From: Larix sibirica
Lineage: Eukaryota > Streptophyta > Pinopsida > Pinales > Pinaceae
Length of the DNA: 17,545 nucleotides
Direction of reading: 5' to 3'
NCBI GenBank assembly: GCA_004151065.3
Contig: NWUY0304191272.1
Location: forward strand, 1,263 to 18,807
Below are positions 9,879 to 17,000 of this stretch, piece after piece; the stretch's first letter is position 1, and each line of letters starts with the position of its first letter. Below the pieces are notes generated by a model that saw only the letters and a list, made by a program, of their open reading frames with translations, did no database searches and had not been told where the DNA came from. The position numbers were made by a program, and so were the translations under genes.

Positions 9879-9886
9879 TATAAATA
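9879..9886 (+). promoter_or_regulatory. TATA box, probably of a degenerate LTR beginning at 9780
   Basis: TATAAATA lies in GGACCTCTATAAATAATG, about 100 bases after the possible LTR start at 9780. This is nearly the same distance as in the 3' LTR at 16352. The first bases, TGGGTAA at 9780-9786, are echoed by the inverted TTACCCA at 9840-9846. A host promoter is the alternative, but the short downstream reading frame (10006-10191) shows no recognised family. Confidence 0.3.
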
Positions 9887-10382
9887 ATGTTGGTGTTTCA
9901 GCTGCAAATCTTTGTACATGTGCTTTCTCGTTTTTATAAAGAAAAATGAGGTTTATTCTTTTGAATATTTTCACTTTAATGGAAAGAAATTGGAATTTGA
10001 ATTAGATGGCATGGATTTGTTGGGTAATTTATTTGGATGGCATGTCCATTTCCAATGATTTGTGTGGACGTCATTCACATTCCTTTGTCTATCGTGGAAG
10101 CCTTCCAGTCGTCTTGCTTCGGCATAGGTGGAAATACACTTTTTTTAGGCTGAGCGGTAATGGATCTACCCCAAAGTGGTTTCAAAAGTAAGATTTGGGA
10201 GTTGTTGTCAATTAGATTCTACCACTTGTTCGTCGCCCCCGGTCCCTTGGTTATTTTTCCATGGCACCAAATTTATTATTTATAGAACCTGCCATTTAGA
10301 TTCCCAGACAATCGACCTCAAACTCTGATAGATTCCCCAATGATTGACCCCATATGAGGAGGCATTGAACCTGTCATATGTC
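9887..10382. other. Unassigned stretch
   Basis: It contains one small plus-strand open frame (10006-10191, 61 residues, including the stretch CGRHSHSFVYRGSLPVVLLR) that I do not recognise. There is no repeat or RNA gene. It may belong to the LTR suspected to start at 9780, whose right end I could not find. Confidence 0.35.
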
Positions 10383-10600
10383 AAAATGTGGGCATTGGGA
10401 TGATGGGGAGAAAGAGCACAAGACCTTTCTCACAATTTAGTAATTCTTGTGATGGGGATTAAAATTTGGGCATTGGGACAATGAGGAGAAAGGGCATAAG
10501 CCCTTTCTCACAATTTAGTAATTCATGTGATTGGGATTAAAATGTAGGAACCTTGGTGATGAGAAGAAAGAGCATGTGCCCTTTCTCACTATACAAGATA
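10383..10600. repeat. Tandem repeat, three units of 78 bp with an internal hairpin
   Basis: Units are 10383-10460, 10461-10538 and 10539 to about 10600 (the last incomplete and more diverged). Each begins AAAAT(G/T)T and holds an inverted repeat. In unit 2 the hairpin is perfect: GAGAAAGGGC at 10486-10495, a four-base loop, and GCCCTTTCTC at 10500-10509. In units 1 and 3 the stem has two and one mismatches respectively. Units 1 and 2 also share TTTCTCACAATTTAGTAATTC around their ends, shifted by 78 bases. Confidence 0.9.
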
Positions 10601-10704
10601 CTTCTCCATTATATAGGAATTAATTATGTAAATATTAAAAAATACATGCTAAGCTCATGAAAGCTAATAATTACAATAAACACTTAATATTATTAGTAAG
10701 ATTT

Positions 10705-10925
10705 TAAAATGATAATCAATTTTTTAGAAATTGATAATCACAACATTGGAAACCATTATTCACACTCAGCTGGAAACTGATAATGACACTTACAAAAACC
10801 ATTAATCATACTTTTGGAAATTGATGATCACAATTCTGGGAACCGATGATCACAATTCTAAAAACCGATAATCACACTTTTGAAAATCGATAATCACACT
10901 ATGGAAAACCAGTAGTCACACACTT
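10705..10925. repeat. 22-bp minisatellite, about ten copies
   Basis: Cores of the form GATAATCA (with variants) start at 10711, 10733, 10755, 10779, 10801, 10823, 10845, 10867, 10889 and 10911. Every step is 22 bases except one of 24. The consensus is roughly GGAAACCGATAATCACACTTTT. Units differ at several positions, so the array is old or was never homogenised. No protein reading is suggested, since 22 is not a multiple of three. Confidence 0.9.
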
Positions 10926-11033
10926 TCATAACATGTTGTAAGTCTATATTCTCACTGGGAAGTCTACGTTTAATGAAATCGAAGTTCATTAATAGAATTT
11001 TGGTTATACTATACTACCGTTCTCTCTACATAT

Positions 11034-11402
11034 TTGTATGTGTTCTTCCATTTTATATTTATTCCTTCATTTATTTCTCTAAATAATCCAAATCATTATC
11101 TCTCCACACTCTTTTTAATGAATGGTTCAAATTCTTCTTTCTTTAGGCCTTCAAGGGGCCTGAAGCATGGTTTCCCCGTCTCTCCTTTTCTATTTTTGAT
11201 AGTCACTAAAGGACTAATTAGGATACTAAGCTTCTTGAAGGGTATTGGAAGGATACATGGAATTTACATTGGAAGAAAGATTTCAATCACACATATATTA
11301 TTTGTAGATGGTGTCCTTCTTCTTGGAAATAACACTAAAAGAAAAGTAGAAGAATTGAAAGTTTTAATGAAAAATCCTAGGTTTTCTAGTTATGAAAACT
11401 AG
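11034..11402 (+). pseudogene. LINE (L1-type) reverse transcriptase fragment
   Basis: The 122-residue stretch holds MNGSNSSFFRPSRGLKHGFP followed by VSPFLFLIV, the plant L1 block usually ending RGLRQGCPLSPFLF. Next come GIGRIHGIYI and ITHILFVDGVLLLGNNTKRK, the catalytic block normally F(A/V)DD. Here the second Asp is Gly (FVDG), which would abolish polymerase activity. A TAG follows directly at the usual GL.IN.xKS position. The N-terminal half of RT and the endonuclease are absent, consistent with the 5' truncation typical of LINE insertions. Confidence 0.85.
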
Positions 11403-12260
11403 TTTGGAATATCGATGCTACTATAAAGTTGAAAATTTTATTTTTGGATTGCTTTTTCAAACTAAGCTCTCACTTGAGATGTGTGTCCTAGTTTTTTAAT
11501 CCCTCCATAGGAGTAGTGAAGAGTCTATACAATATCCTTTTGGATATTTTTTTCACCAAGGAGGTTTAGAAGGATATTATTTCTCTGTCATATGGAAAGG
11601 GTAAATAGGAAGGGGATTCACTAGTTGATACTTTTAGTCTTGGGATGTAGCATCTATTTTTGGTAAACCACAAATATCTTCCTATAGTATCCTCATAGGG
11701 CATCTAGATCACTAGAAATGATATAATATTTGAGGGTAAGTCTTATCCTCCCACTGAGGTATTCCATAAAATTAAGTTTGTTTATGATTATATTAAAATG
11801 TTCCCAAGGCTAGGATATGTGAGACAAGCAAGGTCACTTGTGATAGAAAAAGATATTCCTTTAGGTTTCATTAATGGTACTAGCAATCATTATTTCTCTT
11901 TCAAATTGTGCCTTGGGAGAGGCTCCAGCAACTAGAAAAACTCAAAGCATTCAGAGTCTTGCGAAGGATTACAATGGAGAAATGTACCTCTAGTCTTCAA
12001 GTAAATGAGGATTCCCAATGTATTGTCTAGATAAATGGAAAGGTTGAGTTACATCACTTTTGTTTTCATCGTACGGAGTAAATAAAACTTCAAAAAGGAA
12101 ATTTCTCCAATATGCCTTTCAGTGATACAATCAGGGAGCATAATATTTTAGCAGACAACATTTCAAAATAGGGCATACAACGTTTTCAAGGAATTTTCAA
12201 GATGAATATTCATAGGGATGATGTTTCTCCTTTAGTTCTTCTTTCATATGAGATGACAAT
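11403..12260 (+). pseudogene. LINE C-terminal region with RNase H domain remnant
   Basis: Reading across three frames gives RNDIIFEGKSYPP, matching the RN..IF..K block common before RNase H in plant L1 ORF2. Next is PLGFINGTSN (about 11860; GFFDGAS with the catalytic Asp read as Asn), then NEDSQCIV*INGK (about 12005; GDS..VI.W.NGK) and IREHNILADNISK (about 12130; RE.N..AD.LSK). These are the N-terminal, middle and C-terminal blocks of a type I RNase H. Stops and frameshifts interrupt it. The plant L1 lineage carrying an RNase H domain is known. Confidence 0.75.
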
Positions 12261-12657
12261 TCTAATGATACAATCCTAAATCGTTGCATTTTTGTGTTAT
12301 TTTGTATAGTCAATATGTCCTAGCTACTTTTGAATGTAAATGTGTTGATCTTGTGTAATTTTATATCAACCTTGCATAAGCTTCTTATTTTTTTGTCATA
12401 GAATGATTATAGATATTTTGATGTCAATTGGGTCTAGCCTGAGTTATTGTTGGATGGAGCATTATCCTCCCTACCCAGTTTATATTCCCATAAGTGACAA
12501 GTTGAGCTCATAACGCATTGTTGTATTGGATTCAAGCCCTATAATTGTTGACCTGGCATTGTGCCCTAAAGAATATTAGGTTTAACTTGCGTACCATCAT
12601 CAAAATGAGGGGAAATACCCAAGGGTTTTCCTCAGGCATTGTAACCTAGAAAAAAAA
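12261..12657 (+). mobile_element. Probable LINE 3' untranslated tail
   Basis: Non-coding sequence follows the RNase H remnant and ends in a run of eight A at 12650-12657, which could be the remains of the poly(A) tail that ends a LINE copy. No target-site duplication could be confirmed because the 5' end of the element is not defined. The A run is short, so this end is tentative. Confidence 0.35.
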
Positions 12658-13223
12658 GGAGGTATAGATGCAGAATATGGTCTTTGAAACTCATGTGCCG
12701 AATAACACATCTAAAATGCAACTTTTTTCTCCCAGATATAAATTATGTTACAATTTTTTCTTTGGAAAATAAATATTACTTATATAGTTAAAGATATATA
12801 ATGTGTTTTCAATTTTTTTTGTTACTAGTAGTTGCATTGTGGTTTTGTCATAAATTAGTGAGATTTAACCTTAGTTTATCTATGCCCAATTCTTAACGTT
12901 TTAGTGTTTGCACCTTTTCTAGTAGTTTATGAAGTTTTGGTTTCCAAATAAGTTGCACTACTTACAATGATGATAAGCTAGGTTTATATTTTGATAGTCT
13001 CACTCACCATGTTATCAAAATATTCTTTGCTAATGAGGCTAGGTGCAAGTTTTATGTAAATTTGATAGAATATATTCATTAGAGATTATGAAGATGGAGT
13101 CATAAGTCTATTTTTACAATTTCTTAGCCATAAATAAATAATCAAGCGGAAATTACCACTCTAGGATGTGGGGTTGGGAAGGGATTAAAGTTGGGATTCA
13201 AGTATATTATGTTTGAAGGCTAC
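12658..13223. other. AT-rich spacer
   Basis: I see no coding motif, repeat array or RNA gene in this stretch. Confidence 0.5.
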
Positions 13224-13358
13224 TATTGGAGCACAATTGTTGTTATACCAAAACCCATGAACGTTAATCTCCAATACAATCGTTGAATTTAATATCCATG
13301 AGAGGAGGTTAACCCATGTCCTGAAATTCACGGGGAGCACTGGACACAAATGCCAACA
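13224..13358 (-). repeat. TRIM 3' LTR
   Basis: On the minus strand it begins TGTTGGCATTTGTGTCC, right after the polypurine tract, and ends near the reverse complement of TATTGGAGCA. It is 135 bp long, in the normal TRIM range. The terminal CA has decayed to TA. Its matches to the other LTR are described for the whole element. Confidence 0.6.
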
Positions 13359-13372
13359 ATCTCCCCCCCTCT
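13359..13372 (-). other. TRIM polypurine tract
   Basis: The minus strand reads AGAGGGGGGGAGAT immediately before TGTTGG. It is one of the cleanest plus-strand priming signals in the window and a textbook copia-type junction. Confidence 0.75.
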
Positions 13373-13408
13373 AGTGTTACCTAGGTATTTTCGAACTCGA
13401 GACCTGTC

Positions 13409-13422
13409 CCTCTGATACAATT
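13409..13422 (-). other. TRIM primer-binding site
   Basis: The minus strand reads TTGTATCAGAGGG directly after the LTR end (TACA). The usual plant signal is TTGGTATCAGAGC, pairing with the 3' end of initiator Met-tRNA; one G is missing here. It is followed by GGTCTCGAGTTCGAA, a tRNA-like segment often seen after such sites. Confidence 0.65.
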
Positions 13423-13505
13423 TGTAGGAGCATGATTAATGTTAGACCAAAATATGCAAGCGTTAATCTTTGATACAATCACCAAAGTTATGATCCACAG
13501 GAGGG
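13423..13505 (-). repeat. TRIM 5' LTR, truncated
   Basis: On the plus strand it starts TGTAGGAGCA and matches the left LTR as far as about ATCCACAGGAGGG. The last 50 or so bases expected are replaced by the (AACAAT)n tract. Confidence 0.55.
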
Positions 13506-13506
13506 A

Positions 13507-13632
13507 AGAACAAGAACAATAATAACAAGAACAATAACAAGAACAATAACAATAATAACAAGAACAATAACAATAACAATAACAATAACAATAACAATAA
13601 CAATAACAATAACAATAATAATAACAATAAAA
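13507..13632. repeat. (AACAAT)n / (AACAAG)n microsatellite
   Basis: About 125 bases of AACAAT and AACAAG hexamers with a few AAT triplets run in between. The left half mixes AACAAG and AACAAT; the right half is nearly pure AACAAT. It sits between the broken TRIM LTR and the next LTR element. Its minus-strand translation (alternating Tyr and Cys) is an artefact of the repeat. Confidence 0.95.
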
Positions 13633-13651
13633 TAAGTAATAATTAATCAAA

Positions 13652-13852
13652 TGTAATTATTAATTAATTTAACCAACAGTCGTGTCTTTATAATTGAAAA
13701 GGCATGATGGGTTATATAAAATCCAACATATTGCAAATGTAATAATCATAAATCCATATTCAATAATTATTTATCTTTCCGATATGGAATTATTTTCGAT
13801 TGGTTTGTTCTTGTGGAAAGTTTTACAGTGTAATCTGGATATGGACACTACA
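13652..13852 (+). repeat. Putative 5' LTR
   Basis: It begins near TGTAATTATT (start uncertain because of the neighbouring AT-rich tract and microsatellite), has a TATA box at 13713-13720 and ends CACTACA directly before the primer-binding site. AATTTAACC and AAGGCAT correspond to AATTTAACT and AAGGCAT in the 3' LTR. The U3 part is shorter than in the 3' LTR. Confidence 0.45.
13713..13720 (+). promoter_or_regulatory. TATA box of the 5' LTR
   Basis: TATATAAA lies in AAGGCATGATGGGTTATATAAA. It is 139 bases from the end of the LTR. The 3' LTR has its TATA (16456-16465) at almost the same distance from its end and after the same AAGGCAT. Confidence 0.45.
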
Positions 13853-13866
13853 TTGGTATTAGAACC
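13853..13866 (+). other. Primer-binding site for initiator Met-tRNA
   Basis: TTGGTATTAGAACC matches the plant LTR-element signal TTGGTATCAGAGCC at 12 of 14 positions. The two differences are a C-to-T and a G-to-A transition, as expected from ageing of methylated DNA. It sits directly after a terminal CA. This site would prime minus-strand synthesis. Confidence 0.65.
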
Positions 13867-14040
13867 TAGTCAAATCCATCCTTTGGTCATCATCTCATAG
13901 GTTCTCATAGGTTCTTTGATCTAGGTCTGTGACCATCAAATCGGTCTTTAGCCAAAGTTCAATTTTTTTTGTTATTATTCTACCACTCTTAAGGCATCCT
14001 ACCCATACACTGTGACACACTCAACCCTTTCAATACTACC

Positions 14041-14812
14041 ATGATCCATTCAAACTCCTCATCTCCTCGTCAACCCATCTCACTCCCTTCCACCTACGCC
14101 CATCCCTTCTCTGCACTCACTCTCCCTCCTGCTCTAAATCCATGCCGCCCTCGATATCTCTCACCTGCACGTCCAGCTCCATCATCCACCCTCTATTTCC
14201 ACCAAACTCCTAACTCCTCCCATATCACTTGCTCCTTCCAATCTGCAACCCTCAACCATGCTTTCATCAGTTCAATTATGTGCCCATGTTTCCCTTGCAA
14301 TCTACCTCTATGTGCAATCACTCATTGCACCATAATGCCCCTCCGCTCCCTTCACACCACACTCCCCAACATCTCCCTCCCACATATTGCCTACACTGCG
14401 GTCTGCGCACTCTCTCACATCCCCAATTGACTGCCCCAATTTCTTCGCACTACACCCTCATGCTCCACCTCGATTCCTTCCTCCTATTCCCCACCCCTCC
14501 CTTTTGTGTTCCGTCCATCCTCCATCCTATTTACACGAGAATTATCATGCACCTGCACCAACACACACAGACCCCAACCTCCCTCACATTGGCTCTTATG
14601 CCTCCCTCCTATTGCACTTCCTAAGTCGCTGCATACGCCCAACACCCATCCGCTCTTCAGTGACCAATGCACACAACCACTTCTCCCCTCCCCAATCAAT
14701 TCAACATGCACACCCCCAAGCAACGCCTCTCCCTCCATGTAAACAATACCTGTTCACCACTCCATCCATCCGTTGACCTACAACCATGCCTTCCCTTTCC
14801 GCGCCCATTGCT
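14041..14812 (+). other. C-rich, nearly G-free block (possible gag-like leader)
   Basis: The plus strand is dominated by C, T and A. The first 120 bases hold 56 C but only 8 G. Because TAA, TAG and TGA are rare in such sequence, long frames stay open in all three plus-strand phases (14041-14430, 14229-14624 and 14387-14776), giving Pro/Ser/His/Thr-rich peptides. None of these can be chosen as the real one. A CxxCG-H cluster (YCLHCGLRTLSHP, about 14390) faintly recalls a zinc knuckle, but the spacing is not canonical. It may be an old proline-rich gag or leader, or non-coding. Confidence 0.5.
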
Positions 14813-14815
14813 TCA

Positions 14816-14824
14816 AAACCCTAA
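14816..14824 (+). promoter_or_regulatory. Telo-box-like motif
   Basis: AAACCCTAA stands at the exact switch from the C-rich block to AT-rich DNA. In plant promoters this motif binds telo-box factors. A single copy may be chance, and it also occurs in many plant transposons. Confidence 0.25.
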
Positions 14825-15060
14825 ATTTTTCCAATTCAAAATTATTTTTTAATAATAATAGTACTTATTATTCAAATAGTACATATTATTATTAATTCAA
14901 AAACCCTATTTTCTCCATTTCACCATCCATACAAAAAAATTCATCATATATTATTATAATTATTATTAATAATAATATTGATATTATTATTAAACATTCA
15001 TAATAACAATAATTATATTTATTTAATAATTGTATTAATTACAATTATTATTTTATACAA
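14825..15060. other. AT-rich low-complexity spacer
   Basis: It is made mostly of AATAAT/ATTATT runs with several small inverted repeats, for example around the GTAC at 14860. The frame of the following coding remnant stays open through 14978-15127 and would give a hydrophobic Ile/Leu/Tyr-rich stretch, but that follows simply from the AT content. Confidence 0.7.
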
Positions 15061-15127
15061 AAAGGGAAAAGAAGACAAGAAGACAAAGTCAAAGGAATAC
15101 CATCTATCACAAGAGAAGTCAAAGACC

Positions 15128-16180
15128 ATGGAAACCGGTTTGCAATTACAAATAGAAAAAATAGAAGCTAAATTAAGGCGTTATCGAAGATACAATAAAG
15201 AATTGCAAGACATGAATGAAAGTTTGGAAATGACGATTAAACTACAAAAATTTCAAATAGAATACAGAGAAGAGAAAATTTCCGACCAAAAACATCAGAT
15301 AGAAAAGTTGTTCGCACAAATTGACGAATTAAAGGACAAAAAAGATTTCAATTAGAAGTTACAAAACCAAGATATCAAGAAAGAATTTGGCGATAATAAA
15401 GCAGAAATAATGCGCTTAAACAAAATCCTTAACAAAAAGGATGAATAAATTGTGAAAATCTAGGGAAAATTAGAATACCAAGAATCAGAGATATGTCGAC
15501 ATCAACAACAAATAAAAGAATTCCAGCAGAAAAATGACACTAAAAAGGAACGCAAGTTAGAGATCACAAAATTCAATAACACATTATCAAACAATATTGA
15601 AGAACTTTTCCAGCTAAGAAACCATAATAAGACATTAGTTACAAAAATCAAGAAATTGAAAAATAATCAGAAGACAGAGCACTCTAATGAAGACATCAAA
15701 GGAAAGATTCTAGAGAAGCAAGAAGAAAATTGCCACCTTTGAAATCATAATGAAGATCTTAAGGGACAACTTAAGAAGTCCAATGATGAAGAGAAGTCGC
15801 AAGAAGAAATGATTAAGAGGAATCTGAATGAAAACAAGTTGTTAGAAAACAAATTAGAATAAATTGAGAATGAGACATCAAAATCTTCAAAAATACAATT
15901 TGTAGAAAAAGGCACCATTACGGATCCAGTTTAGATTACCGCTCAAGATGTCAACCCAATTGAAGAAAAACATAAACAAAAGTTAAAACAAGAAGACACT
16001 ACAAACGTGATCAAGGGAAATAATGTTATAAGAATTCCCTATCGACGTCCAAATCATAGAAGCAAATATCCTAAAAGTCATGAACAACTAACAGAAGTTA
16101 CTAATACCGATGCAATTAAGTCTTATAACTTCAGTTCATTATGGAAGCGCAGCGTTCCACAAAGAATCGATTTAGGATAG
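15128..16180 (+). pseudogene. Coiled-coil protein reading frame with six internal stops
   Basis: From ATG 15128 (context ACCATGG, favourable for plant initiation) one frame runs 350 codons to TAG 16178-16180 without any indel. It is interrupted by TAG 15353, TAA 15446, TAG 15461, TGA 15740, TAA 15860 and TAG 15932. Residues 1 to about 265 are rich in Glu, Lys, Gln, Asn and Leu with heptad-like spacing, as in ETGLQLQIEKIEAKLRRYRR, indicating a long coiled coil. A basic patch, RIPYRRPNHRSKYPKS, lies at about residues 302-317, followed by a tail containing SSLWKRSVPQRIDLG. I recognise no family. It lies just upstream of the polypurine tract and 3' LTR, in the place where some plant LTR elements carry an extra ORF. 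It cannot give a full protein under the standard code. The frame is also open upstream to 14978, so the start is a judgement. Confidence 0.7.
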
Positions 16181-16337
16181 ATCGATCCTTTTACATTTTG
16201 AAAGTTGTGTTCATCGCTTAGAATTTCATATCGACACGTATCATCAAATACGACAAAACAAAGAACAATGCGACAACATTACAAGTATATGGTGTAAGTC
16301 TTCTTCATTAATGTGCTTTGAGAATAAAAGCATTTCT

Positions 16338-16351
16338 GAAGAGGACGGAAA
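16338..16351 (+). other. Polypurine tract
   Basis: GAAGAGGACGGAAA is followed directly by TGTAAC. It is purine apart from one C. It closely resembles the tract at 9767-9779. Its position between the coding remnant and the LTR is as expected for plus-strand priming. Confidence 0.6.
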
Positions 16352-16594
16352 TGTAACAAACATAATATTAAGTCATTAATATTAATAAATAATAAATAAA
16401 CATTAATAATTTAACTAAGCGACATATCTCTTAGTGAATACTCACTATGTAAGGCATATATATATGGGTTTCTTTATCATTGTAAAATCATCTCTGAAAT
16501 TATTTCAAATATATATTATTATCCAATTATGGATCTTTTATATTACTCCTTCGGGTAATTATTGTAAACAAAATTCGGTATACAACACATTACA
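16352..16594 (+). repeat. Putative 3' LTR
   Basis: The 243-bp region starts TGTAAC and ends ATTACA, an imperfect inverted terminal repeat bounded by TG and CA. A TATA-like run (16456-16465) follows AAGGCAT. The end, TACAACACATTACA, parallels GGACACTACA of the 5' LTR. U3 is very AT-rich. Bases after 16594 do not repeat those before the 5' LTR, so no target-site duplication supports the borders. Confidence 0.5.
16456..16465 (+). promoter_or_regulatory. TATA box of the 3' LTR
   Basis: ATATATATAT lies in AAGGCATATATATATGGGTTT, about 105 bases into the LTR and about 137 from its end. It is the counterpart of the 5' LTR TATA at 13713. Confidence 0.4.
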
Positions 16595-16706
16595 GAAAAA
16601 TTCTAGCATGAATGCACTCATACCATGCCAAGCAATTAGATGTGTACGTAATTAGTAAATTAAATAATAAACAAACATAGATATGAACATAGCATCTCAT
16701 ACACAT

Positions 16707-17000
16707 TTAGAAACTTATCTTAAATATATCCTCCAATTGACTACAAACTAAGGACATTCCTCCCAACCGTAGGCACTTTGTTATGTCGGTTCTCTCTATA
16801 ACGGAGGCCACCCCCGAGCCAACGCTATCAATCCACAAGAATGAAAGTCCAACTAAATTCCTCAACAAACCCATAGGTGTCAAACCCCTTTTATAGCTAT
16901 CCCTATCCGCTAGCACTCCTCCCCAATCAGCTTGCACAATCCAAAGAAAGGGATCCCCTCCTCTAAGTTAATAGTCCCTCAGGTGATTTCCCCAATTCCC
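16707..17000 (-). pseudogene. Faint copia RNase H fragment
   Basis: The minus strand reads GTINLEEGIPFFG (compare YLKGT..YGI) and then QADWGGVLADRDSYKRGLT (16934 leftward). The latter resembles the copia block GYSDADWGG.L.DR.ST.G. Further on, SGVASVIERTDITKCLRLGG may be a worn VALSSTEAEY block. It is 76 residues from an ATG at 16937. The match is by eye and moderate, and frames shift within it. It is not related to the copia copy at 3690-5112 at any level that I can see. Confidence 0.45.

Larger units (their letters stand above)
13224..13505 (-). mobile_element. TRIM-like miniature LTR retrotransposon
   Basis: Two diverged direct repeats (13224-13358 and 13423 to about 13505) enclose only 64 bp. 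On the minus strand that interval starts with a primer-binding site (TTGTATCAGAG, close to the plant initiator-Met tRNA complement) and ends with a G-rich polypurine tract and TGTTGG. This is the architecture of terminal-repeat retrotransposons in miniature, which carry no protein and need enzymes from another element. The repeats agree at roughly two thirds of positions over the first 80 bases by eye, including ACCAAAA and CGTTAATCT. The right LTR is cut short by the microsatellite. No clear target-site duplication was found. Confidence 0.65.
13652..16594 (+). mobile_element. Non-autonomous LTR retrotransposon carrying a coiled-coil reading frame
   Basis: Signals appear in the order expected for an LTR element: LTR-like region ending CACTACA (13852), primer-binding site (13853-13866), about 2.5 kb of internal sequence, polypurine tract (16338-16351), then LTR starting TGTAAC (16352) and ending ACATTACA (16594). 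The two LTR candidates share AAGGCAT just before their TATA boxes, and TATA-to-end distances of 139 and 137 bases. No protease, RT, RNase H or integrase motif is seen inside, so it resembles a LARD or similar non-autonomous element. The internal region has an unusual two-part composition: a C-rich block, then a purine-rich coiled-coil frame. Overall similarity between the LTRs is low, and no target-site duplication was found. Confidence 0.5.

Noticed and set aside
13386-13415. tRNA gene fragment (GGTCTCGAGTTCGAA on the minus strand)
   Set aside because: It has only a T-arm-like segment with no cloverleaf. It follows a primer-binding site, where such tRNA-like sequence is common.
13381-13650. 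89-residue minus-strand ORF with Tyr-Cys repeats
   Set aside because: It is a translation of the hexamer microsatellite; no start context or homology supports it.
14484-14738. 84-residue minus-strand ORF in the C-rich block
   Set aside because: Its Gly/Arg/Val composition mirrors the skewed DNA; the opposite strand is open in several frames for the same reason.
14978-15127. Hydrophobic N-terminal extension (possible membrane anchor) of the coiled-coil frame
   Set aside because: The Ile/Leu/Tyr run comes from AAT/ATT-rich DNA, and ATG 15128 has a much better initiation context.
15128-16180. A working gene that uses reassigned stop codons
   Set aside because: All three stop types occur in the frame, and neighbouring plant-type transposon remnants are full of ordinary stops. 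Decay is the simpler reading.
13652-16594. Endogenous pararetrovirus (caulimovirid) insertion
   Set aside because: It was considered because such genomes can carry coiled-coil proteins, but there is no movement-protein, protease or RT trace and the ends look like LTRs.
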